In this document: positions 1 to 4,167 of the stretch, one piece after another
How the letters are laid out: every line of letters begins with the position of its first letter
Numbering within the stretch: position 1 is the first letter of the stretch
Assembly: GCA_005888075.1 (NCBI GenBank)
Contig: VBKD01000205.1
Coordinates: 1 to 5,943, forward strand
Length of the DNA stretch: 5,943 nucleotides
From: Chloroflexota bacterium
Lineage (GTDB): Bacteria > Chloroflexota > Dormibacteria > Dormibacterales > Dormibacteraceae
Direction: 5' to 3'
Position numbers and translations under genes: made by a program
Notes under the pieces: model-generated
Seen by the model: only the letters and a program-made list of their open reading frames with translations
Told to the model about the DNA's origin: nothing
Database searches by the model: none

Positions 1-138
1 AAGGCAGGAGTAGAGTGGCCGACCACCGCCGACCCAAAAGCGCGGCGCATATATCCTGACGACCACCCTCGCGGCTTCGGGCCGGTGAGGATTGAGCCGC
101 GGCCTAGATAACGCTCAAGCCTTCCTCCGCAGTGACTG

Positions 139-164
139 GGTTGGACGACTTCGGTTCGCCAACC
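139..164 (-). terminator. Hairpin downstream of tRNA-Ile (possible terminator)
   Basis: GGTTGG (139-144) pairs with CCAACC (159-164). Beyond a single bulged base, CGA (146-148) pairs with TCG (156-158) around a 7-nt loop. It lies about 40 nt past the 3' end of the minus-strand tRNA. No T-run follows on either strand, so a classical intrinsic terminator is not shown. It could be a U-tract-less terminator or only local structure. Confidence 0.25.
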
Positions 165-182
165 TTCCGCCTTCCCGCCACC

Positions 183-205
183 TCGGTTCGCGTTACGGAA
201 ACCGA
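183..205 (-). other. Small inverted repeat abutting the tRNA 3' end
   Basis: TCGGTT (183-188) and AACCGA (200-205) form a 6-bp stem with an 11-nt loop. It begins at the base right after the encoded CCA of the minus-strand tRNA. A hairpin here could mark the processing or termination point of the tRNA transcript. No T-run follows it. Confidence 0.25.
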
Positions 206-281
206 TGGTGGGCCGCGGTGGACTCGAACCACCTACCTCCGCGTTATCAGCACGGCGCTCTGCCAGTTGAGCTAGCGGCCC
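206..281 (-). tRNA. tRNA-Ile (anticodon GAT), CCA encoded
   Basis: Read on the minus strand, this folds as a complete cloverleaf. The acceptor stem is GGGCCGC/GCGGCCC with discriminator A and an encoded CCA (206-208). The D stem is GCTC/GAGC. The anticodon stem is CCGTG/CGCGG with one wobble pair, around loop CTGATAA, giving anticodon GAT (isoleucine, codons ATC and ATT). The variable loop is 5 nt, and the T stem GGTGG/CCACC encloses TTCGAGT. tRNA-Ile(GAT) often lies between 16S and 23S genes together with tRNA-Ala. Here neither is visible in the 205 bases downstream, so it looks like a stand-alone gene. The next minus-strand gene upstream, a membrane protein, ends at 416. Confidence 0.97.
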
Positions 282-362
282 AGGACCTCACACAGACGGG
301 GGGACCCCAAACCAGAGAAATTGGAGTCTACTGGGTCGCTTGATTTTACGAAGCCGGCGCGA

Positions 363-392
363 GCTGGCCGGACTCCTGCCGAGCCGGCCAGC
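363..392 (-). terminator. GC-rich hairpin after the membrane-protein gene
   Basis: GCTGGCCGG (363-371) and CCGGCCAGC (384-392) form a perfect 9-bp stem with a 12-nt loop. It starts 23 nt past the stop of the minus-strand gene ending at 416. The placement suits a terminator separating that gene from the tRNA. There is no immediate T-run on the minus strand, so this is a likely but unproven stop signal. Confidence 0.4.
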
Positions 393-415
393 CGCCGGAG
401 GGATGAACCGCGAAC

Positions 416-751
416 TTAGGCCGTCGAGGGCCTGGTAACCACCTCTGTGTCTTCCGGGCCGCTGATCGCGTAGGCGACCATGCCGATGATCCCTAGAAAA
501 ATTAGGTGCAGGATCAGCACCGCGGCGAACCAACCCCACGCTTGCTGCATCCCAAGCTTGACCAGGGCTCCGATCCACATCACCAGCGTCACGATCGAGG
601 CCACCGCCATGACCCCGTAGGCGAGGATCACCCCCGCGGGTGGCGAGCTGGCTCCCTGAGCCCCGCGCACCATGACGATCAAAGCGATGAATGCGATAAG
701 CCAGACCACCCAGGCTCCGATGTACCACCGAGTCGTAATCCGCTTGCTCAT
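416..751 (-). CDS. Small integral membrane protein, three predicted helices
   Basis: A 111-residue protein of unknown function. Three hydrophobic stretches are clear: about 9-28, 39-63 and 72-96. A short basic N-terminus (MSKR) precedes the first, and an acidic-polar tail (SGPEDTE) follows the last. The basic start suggests an inside N-terminus, so an outside C-terminus is likely. The last helix has the pattern W-x-hydrophobic-LG-hydrophobic-Y seen in small PLDc_N-like membrane proteins, but I do not claim membership. The start is well supported: AGGAGG lies 6 nt before the ATG at 751. It stands alone on this strand, with the tRNA beyond it and a divergent gene starting at 1008. No catalytic motif is visible. 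Confidence 0.8.
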   Translation of the reverse strand: MSKRITTRWYIGAWVVWLIAFIALIVMVRGAQGASSPPAGVILAYGVMAVASIVTLVMWIGALVKLGMQQAWGWFAAVLILHLIFLGIIGMVAYAISGPEDTEVVTRPSTA

Positions 752-1007
752 AACAGGCCTCCTGAGCCCTCGAACCCGATTGCCCCTTATTCATGGAACG
801 AGGCCCCTCGAGCGGGTACCTACCGCAGTTGGAGTAAGGGCGCGCTAGCGCCGCCGGCTAGACCTTGAGAGCACCGGACGTCCCGCGGCTCCAGCACCCG
901 AGCGCTTCTTCAAAGGAGCAAACCTGAATGCGGTTTCGGTATCCGCCGAAGGTGATTTTACCCAACCCCCCGCCGCCTCCCTGTCGAGGCCCGATTAGCA
1001 TCGACTC
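752..1007. other. Divergent intergenic region
   Basis: This 256-bp gap separates the minus-strand membrane-protein gene from the plus-strand Nmad3-like gene, so it must hold promoters for both. I see the AGGAGG of the left gene at its edge and a TANNNT element at its right end. There is also a 10-bp palindrome GCGCTAGCGC (842-851), which is unremarkable in DNA this rich in GC. No convincing -35/-10 pair for the left gene and no small gene were found. Confidence 0.5.
997..1002 (+). promoter_or_regulatory. Possible -10 element for a leaderless transcript
   Basis: TAGCAT fits the TANNNT -10 pattern and ends 5 nt before the GTG at 1008, so transcription would begin at or next to the start codon. 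No Shine-Dalgarno lies at a usable distance from this GTG, and an in-frame TAG (996-998) forbids a longer protein. A leaderless mRNA would explain both facts. No clear -35 is seen, and a six-base match is weak evidence alone. Confidence 0.3.
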
Positions 1008-1676
1008 GTGGCCGGCTTTCTCGCCAACGTGGGTGTCAACTCGTCTCACGCCGCGCGATCGCCGCTTTTCGAAGATGGAACCTTTCATTTGATGCCAATT
1101 CCCGAGGCTGTCGAGTGGCGTCCACCGATGGTGCGAGTCGACGACCTCGAGGCAATCGGAACGTATGCGCCGCCCAGCTGGCGCCAGCGCGCCGTCCATC
1201 TCGACCCCGACCTCATCTCGACCACGCCGACCTATGGCGACAACTGCCGCCGCGCGGGACGTGCGTTCAGCCTGCGTCGCGCTGCGCCTGCCGACCTAAT
1301 CGTCTTCCTGGCACGGCTGCACTCCACGGACAGGGCGGCGGGGTTTTATCTGGTCGGTTGTCTGGAGATCGAAGACGTCCTTGCCGATGTGACCACTGAT
1401 CCTGGGCGAGGTTGGTGGGACTGCAACGCACACGTCCGGCGAGCCCGAGCGACGGGTGTCTGGGATTCGTTCTGGGTCTTCCAAGGCACGCCTGCCAGCC
1501 GGTTTTTCGGTCGGGCTGTTCCGTTCCGACAGAAGGACGCTGATGTCCTCTTCGACAACACCCTCCGCTGGCCGTCGAAACGCAGCGAGCTGCAAACCAT
1601 CGGCTCATACACGCGCGCCGTCCGCCGCATCGAGGGCCCGGGAGAGAAATGGCTGCGCGCGATCTGCCTGTCCTGA
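1008..1676 (+). CDS. Nmad3-like protein (nucleotide modification associated domain 3)
   Basis: A 222-residue protein. The N-terminal block NVGVNSSH (7-14) plus SPLFEDGTFHLMPIPE (18-33) resembles, as I recall it, the signature of the Nmad3 family. That family was defined by its co-occurrence with predicted DNA base-modification genes; its biochemical activity is not established. Further conserved-looking parts are PTYGD (74-78), a hydrophobic strand ADLIVFLARL (95-104), GFYLVGCLEIEDV (112-124), WWDC (136-139) and FFGRAVPF (166-173) near the end. There is no signal peptide or membrane segment, so it should be cytosolic. The GTG start is fixed by an in-frame TAG 12 nt upstream and by the N-terminal motif. 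It overlaps the next gene by 28 nt, implying an operon. The family call is from memory and needs a profile search. No modification enzymes lie in the window. Confidence 0.6.
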   Translation: MAGFLANVGVNSSHAARSPLFEDGTFHLMPIPEAVEWRPPMVRVDDLEAIGTYAPPSWRQRAVHLDPDLISTTPTYGDNCRRAGRAFSLRRAAPADLIVFLARLHSTDRAAGFYLVGCLEIEDVLADVTTDPGRGWWDCNAHVRRARATGVWDSFWVFQGTPASRFFGRAVPFRQKDADVLFDNTLRWPSKRSELQTIGSYTRAVRRIEGPGEKWLRAICLS

Positions 1677-2371
1677 TCGTCGGCGATGTGCACGGCGACC
1701 TCGAGCGTCTCTTCTCGGCCCTCAAGCCATACCCGCCGAGCGACTGGCACACCGTCTTTCTCGGCGACCTGGTCGACTACGGGATGTTCGGTGTCGGCGC
1801 GCTGCGTTACGCCCGCGACCGCCCAAACTCGGACGTGCTCCTGGGCAACCATGAGGTGGCGATGCTGTGGGCGCTGCGCGACAGAACCCGAATCGGTTTC
1901 TGGATGGGCATCGGCGGCCAGCGTCATGACCTCGACGAGCTGGCGCGCGACGAAGCGCTCCAGGAATGGCTTCGCCGGCGCCCGCTGCTCCTGAGGCTCC
2001 GCGACGGAACCCTGGCGCAGCACTGCGGCAGTGACGCTTACCTCGACCTCATGCCGGATCAGCTGCCCGGCCCAATCGAGACGATCAATGCCCAGGCCCG
2101 CTCTCTTCTCGAGCAGGGCGGCGAGCCGGACCTGTGGGAGATCCTCAGCGGCCCCAACGTATTCGAGACCCAACCGCTAAGGCTCGACCGCTGGCTGGAG
2201 CTGACTGGTTCACGCCGGGTGGTCTTCGGCCACAAGCCCCACCGAGGTCCCAAGCCGGCTCGCTACCACGGCGGCAAGGCGATCAACTACGACGGTGGCC
2301 TGTCTCGGTCTCACCGGATGCATCGAGCGGCCTCACCGGTGTCGGCAACTGTCGGACCGCTGACCGATTAG
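1649..2371 (+). CDS. Calcineurin-like metallophosphoesterase (PPP type)
   Basis: A 240-residue protein with all the metal-site motifs of the PPP/calcineurin-like superfamily: GDVHG (12-16), GDLVDYG (39-45), GNHE (66-69), a His in AQHCGS (H125) and GHKPH (194-198). These bind two metal ions and hydrolyse phosphoesters. In this family substrates range from phosphoproteins to dinucleoside polyphosphates (PrpE/ApaH-like), and the sequence does not settle which. GDxVDYG replaces the canonical GDxVDRG, and the HGG of eukaryotic-type phosphatases is HCG here. No signal peptide, so cytosolic. The start at 1649 has GGGAGAG just upstream and lies inside the end of the Nmad3-like gene (28-nt overlap), suggesting translational coupling and a joint role. 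The C-terminus INYDGGLSR and tail look complete. Its stop overlaps that of the convergent gene. Confidence 0.88.
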   Translation: MAARDLPVLIVGDVHGDLERLFSALKPYPPSDWHTVFLGDLVDYGMFGVGALRYARDRPNSDVLLGNHEVAMLWALRDRTRIGFWMGIGGQRHDLDELARDEALQEWLRRRPLLLRLRDGTLAQHCGSDAYLDLMPDQLPGPIETINAQARSLLEQGGEPDLWEILSGPNVFETQPLRLDRWLELTGSRRVVFGHKPHRGPKPARYHGGKAINYDGGLSRSHRMHRAASPVSATVGPLTD

Positions 2372-2886
2372 GCGACGGCGGCCGGCCGGCAGTGCTTGCA
2401 CGGCCGGTAGCCGGCCGCGTAAGCCTCGGACTCATCGTGGAAGAGCACGACGTTCTCGGCCTTCGCGCTTCTCCCGTGGTAACAGGTCGGAAAGCAAAAC
2501 ACCCTGGTCGACCGCACGCCCTCATAGCGCAGGCCGGATTTCGCCATCTGCTGCAAGCGCTTCAGCTCGACGCCTTCCATGGTGAGGATCGACTTCTTCG
2601 CCTCGGGCCCGCCGCCGCCGTAGTTGCCGATCAGCCCGTCGGTCCGGATGACGCGGTGGCACGGGATGAAATAAGGAATCGGGTTGTTGGCGAGTGCCGA
2701 GCCGACCGCACGCACCGCCGCCGGATGTCCGATCTCGCGCGCGATCCATCCATATGGCCGCACCTGGCCCCGAGGAATCTCCAGCGTCTTGCGCAGCACC
2801 GCCTGCTGGAACGCGGTCAGGCCGCGCAGATCGAACTGCATCCGGCGCTTGCCGCTCAGCTGATCCTCGACCCACGCGGGTTCCAC
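2368..2886 (-). CDS. Methyltransferase catalytic domain plus Ada zinc domain (intact downstream frame)
   Basis: This open frame has 172 residues from a GTG at 2886. Residues 24-105 are the DNA-binding and catalytic half of an MGMT/Ogt protein: FQQAVLRKTLEIPRGQV, a helix-turn-helix region with the arginine-finger context AVRAVGSALANNP, and the acceptor site PCHR (C76). Residues 117-168 are an Ada metal-binding domain: C131-x3-C135 and C163-x2-C166, in the context VFCFPTC and YRPCKHCRP. All four zinc cysteines of Ada are present, including the counterpart of E. coli C38, the phosphotriester acceptor. The AraC-type DNA-binding domain of Ada is absent. No Shine-Dalgarno precedes the GTG, and the true start is upstream in another frame, so independent translation is doubtful. 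It is nonetheless the functional half of the gene. Confidence 0.7.
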   Translation of the reverse strand: MEPAWVEDQLSGKRRMQFDLRGLTAFQQAVLRKTLEIPRGQVRPYGWIAREIGHPAAVRAVGSALANNPIPYFIPCHRVIRTDGLIGNYGGGGPEAKKSILTMEGVELKRLQQMAKSGLRYEGVRSTRVFCFPTCYHGRSAKAENVVLFHDESEAYAAGYRPCKHCRPAAVA

Positions 2887-3014
2887 GCCACATACACAGG
2901 CCCCAGCACCGTGTCGAAGCGCGCGTACGAATCCGCCACGCCGACATGTGCCAGCAGCCGATCGGCAAAATCCTTCGGCGCTTTCACGTCGCCCAGTGTT
3001 TTCAGATCAGTCAT
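2856..3014 (-). CDS. N-terminal fragment of the methyltransferase gene (52 residues)
   Basis: From the ATG at 3014 the frame runs 52 codons to a TGA at 2856-2858. A helical leader (KDFADRLLAHVGVADSY) precedes the beta-strand motif LGPVYVAWNPRG (37-48), typical of the start of Ogt/MGMT N-terminal domains. Only the last four residues (SRIS) appear to be out-of-frame tail. The start lies in the end of the sigma gene, ATG and TGA overlapping as ATGACTGA. A purine-rich AGAGGAGAG sits too far upstream (about 13 nt) to be ideal, so translation probably depends on coupling. As a stand-alone peptide it has no obvious job. Confidence 0.55.
   Translation of the reverse strand: MTDLKTLGDVKAPKDFADRLLAHVGVADSYARFDTVLGPVYVAWNPRGSRIS
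2871..2880 (-). repeat. Putative deletion scar (CCCGCGTGGG) in the methyltransferase gene
   Basis: On the minus strand CCCGCGTGGG encodes the end of N-P-R-G in the start-proximal frame and P-A-W in the catalytic frame. Both readings fit their side of the protein. A deletion between two copies of this string would leave exactly one copy and shift the frame as observed. The lost copy cannot be seen, so this is inference. Confidence 0.4.
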
Positions 3015-3519
3015 GAGCAAGGCCGTTCTCTCCTCTGAGCATTTTCAGTCCGCGATGCACGTTCGCTTTCACCGTCCCGACCGGCTGCCCCAGCGCGTCG
3101 GCAGCTTCCTCGTACGTGAGCTCCTGCACGTGACGCAGCACGACAGCATCGCGATACCGCGGGGGCAGGCCGGCGACTCGAGTCGCCAGCTCATCGATCT
3201 CCGCGCGCCGCATCGCGTCTTCCTCGGGTCCCGAACTGTGGTCCGGCTCGCTGCCGTTCAACTCGACCAGTCGTGGCCGAACCCCGCGGTGACGGTTGCG
3301 CACCACGTTCACCGCGATCTGGTGCAGCCAGGCTCGCTGCTTCAGGTCGCGGATCCGGTCGGGCGGGTACGTGATGAGCGCGCGATATGCACGTAAGAAA
3401 GTGTCCTGAGCCACCTCCTCCGCGTCGTGGCGGTTGCCCGTCAGGGCGTATCCAAGCGCATACATGCGGTCCTGGTGCTCACGCACCATCCGCTCGAAGA
3501 CGCGCTCCGCGCTCTCCAT
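3007..3519 (-). CDS. ECF-type RNA polymerase sigma factor (operon with the alkylation repair gene)
   Basis: A 170-residue sigma-70 family protein of the extracytoplasmic function group. Sigma region 2 spans about 8-78, with the -10 recognition helix DAEEVAQDTFLRAYRAL (32-48) and the region ending AWLHQIAVNVVRN. A short acidic linker (about 88-106) follows. Region 4 spans about 109-162, with helix-turn-helix LTYEEAADALGQPVGTVKANVHRGL. The frame is open further upstream to 3690, but the ATG at 3519 is preferred: AGGAG lies 4-5 nt before it and the protein then begins exactly at the usual ECF start. Its end overlaps the repair gene by 8 nt, so the two proteins are probably made in step. There is no adjacent anti-sigma gene, so the Ada-domain protein may hold or modulate it. 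It is transcribed away from a second ECF gene at 3604. Confidence 0.93.
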   Translation of the reverse strand: MESAERVFERMVREHQDRMYALGYALTGNRHDAEEVAQDTFLRAYRALITYPPDRIRDLKQRAWLHQIAVNVVRNRHRGVRPRLVELNGSEPDHSSGPEEDAMRRAEIDELATRVAGLPPRYRDAVVLRHVQELTYEEAADALGQPVGTVKANVHRGLKMLRGENGLAHD

Positions 3520-3560
3520 CACTCTCCTAAACCCAGTTTGCCGGTCCCGGTTGCAAAACG

Positions 3561-3605
3561 ATCGGAACCACCATCCGGCCGGTGGTGTACATGATGCGTT
3601 CCGAT
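3561..3605. promoter_or_regulatory. Overlapping divergent ECF-type promoter region
   Basis: ATCGGAAC at 3561-3568 is repeated inverted as GTTCCGAT at 3598-3605, so each strand carries a GGAAC core typical of ECF -35 elements. On the plus strand GGAACC (3564-3569) is followed after 17 nt by GTAC (3587-3590), a plausible -10 that would start RNA about 7 nt before the ATG at 3604. On the minus strand the matching -10 is less clear. If both work, the promoters cross each other. An 8-bp inverted pair could arise by chance. Confidence 0.45.
3569..3587. promoter_or_regulatory. Imperfect palindrome in the promoter spacer (operator-like)
   Basis: CACCA-T-CCGGCCGG-TGGTG is symmetric apart from one extra T. 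It fills the spacer between the proposed -35 and -10 of the plus-strand sigma gene, where a bound protein would block transcription. It could be an operator for an unknown dimeric regulator, or only GC-rich symmetry. Confidence 0.3.
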
Positions 3606-4167
3606 GGAGGGCCGGCCAGCGGACGATTCCGGACTCGTCTCGCGCGCCAAGCGCGGAGACGCGGCCGCCTACGAGGAGATCGTGCAGCAATACCAGCAGG
3701 TCGCGTTTCGAACGGCCTACGTCATAACTGGCTCGGCAGCAGATGCTGAAGACGCCGCCCAGGAGGGCTTCATCAAGGCATTCCGCGCGATCGACCGATT
3801 TCGCGCCGGCGCCGAGCTGCGTCCATGGCTGCTTCGCATCGTGGCCAATGAGGCGCGCAACCGGGTCCGATCGTCGGGACGCCGCCAGAAGCTCGAGCTG
3901 CGGCTGATCGAAGGCTTTCGCCCGGGGGATGCGGCCCCATCCCCCGAGGCGGCGGCCGTCGCGGCCGAGGACCGCCGCCGCCTGCTCGACCTGGTCAATG
4001 CGCTGAGCGAGGAGGACCAGCTCGTCATCGCGAGCCGCTACTTCCTCGACCTCAGCGGCGAGGAAACGGCCGCCGCGCTCGGCATCCCGGAGGGCACCGT
4101 CAAATCGCGCCTGTCACGCGCGCTCGCCAGGCTTCGATCGCGAGTCGAGGAGGGATCGCATGCCTGA
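3604..4167 (+). CDS. ECF-type RNA polymerase sigma factor (operon with anti-sigma and lipoprotein)
   Basis: A 187-residue ECF sigma factor. Region 2 spans about 22-92, with DAEDAAQEGFIKAFRAIDRF (47-66) and PWLLRIVANEARNRVR at its end. An Ala/Pro-rich linker (about 104-123) follows. Region 4 spans about 126-180, with LSGEETAAALGIPEGTVKSRLSRAL as the -35-binding helix-turn-helix. The ATG at 3604 is the earliest possible start, because an in-frame TGA lies 12 nt upstream. There is no Shine-Dalgarno, which fits a very short or absent leader from the promoter proposed at 3564. Its last codons overlap the anti-sigma gene by 8 nt (ATGCCTGA), the usual coupling of a sigma factor to its inhibitor. It is only moderately similar to the divergent sigma, so a recent local duplication is unlikely. 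Confidence 0.94.
   Translation: MEGRPADDSGLVSRAKRGDAAAYEEIVQQYQQVAFRTAYVITGSAADAEDAAQEGFIKAFRAIDRFRAGAELRPWLLRIVANEARNRVRSSGRRQKLELRLIEGFRPGDAAPSPEAAAVAAEDRRRLLDLVNALSEEDQLVIASRYFLDLSGEETAAALGIPEGTVKSRLSRALARLRSRVEEGSHA
4148..4154 (+). promoter_or_regulatory. Strong ribosome binding site inside the sigma gene
   Basis: AGGAGGG lies 5 nt before the ATG at 4160, within the last codons of the sigma gene. It fixes the start of the anti-sigma-like protein and suggests it is translated at least as well as the sigma factor. The sigma gene itself has no such site. Confidence 0.75.

Larger units (their letters stand above)
1..205. other. Non-coding, hairpin-rich stretch beside tRNA-Ile
   Basis: I find no credible gene here. 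The only long open frame (from 92, plus) runs antisense through the tRNA and is a chance frame. The stretch holds several inverted repeats. One is a short hairpin around a TTCGG loop (cggc/gccg, about 73-85). Another is a 10-pair stem with one mismatch at 87-123, whose core is TTGAGC/GCTCAA. Two more lie at 139-164 and 183-205. A GCCGACC heptamer occurs twice (18-24 and 28-34). I compared it by eye with RNase P RNA, tmRNA and other tRNAs and saw no conserved core of any of them. It may be the trailer of the minus-strand tRNA transcript, or the edge of an unrecognised structured RNA. Confidence 0.4.
2368..3014 (-). pseudogene. Frame-disrupted O6-alkylguanine methyltransferase with C-terminal Ada zinc domain
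   Basis: An intact version would take the methyl group from O6-methylguanine onto its own cysteine, and possibly from phosphotriesters onto the zinc domain. The natural start is the ATG at 3014, overlapping the sigma stop by 8 nt (ATGACTGA). That frame gives MTDLKTLGDVKAPK... and FDTVLGPVYVAWNPRG, matching the first strands of methyltransferase N-terminal domains, but stops at 2856. The rest (HTH, PCHR site, zinc domain) is in the -1 frame, open to 2368. Compared with E. coli Ogt, the span from the LGP motif to the active cysteine is about 40 residues short. So more than a single-base change is needed: an internal loss of about 120-135 nt is inferred, with the join at 2871-2880. It is either a genuine deletion or an assembly collapse. 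The downstream part may still be active. Confidence 0.72.

Noticed and set aside
206..281. tRNA-Ile as an integration (att) site of a mobile element
   Set aside because: I saw no second copy of the tRNA 3' end and no integrase or phage gene in the window.
92..343. An 83-codon plus-strand frame through the tRNA
   Set aside because: It crosses the tRNA antisense, and part of its translation is simply the reverse complement of the T arm.
842..851. Palindrome GCGCTAGCGC as an operator
   Set aside because: A single 10-bp GC-rich palindrome with no paired promoter element is expected by chance here.
288..868. Open frames overlapping the small membrane protein (288-794 minus, 506-868 plus)
   Set aside because: The 416-751 frame has three clean hydrophobic helices and AGGAGG 6 nt before its ATG; the others have neither.
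1346..2173. A 275-codon minus-strand open frame opposite the Nmad3-like and phosphoesterase genes
   Set aside because: No family motif, and antisense to two genes with motifs and proper starts.
2871..2890. Programmed -1 frameshifting joining the two parts of the methyltransferase gene
   Set aside because: The direction fits, but there is no X-XXY-YYZ slippery heptamer in frame, and frameshifting would not restore the roughly 40 missing residues.
2134..3396. A 420-codon open frame on the plus strand
   Set aside because: It runs antisense to the sigma and methyltransferase genes and across the end of the phosphoesterase gene, all of which have clear family motifs. The translation is low in recognisable motifs and rich in Arg/Pro/His, as usual for shadow frames in GC-rich DNA.
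3007..4167. The two ECF genes as a recent inverted duplication
   Set aside because: The proteins differ strongly outside the general ECF motifs, and their partner genes are unrelated.
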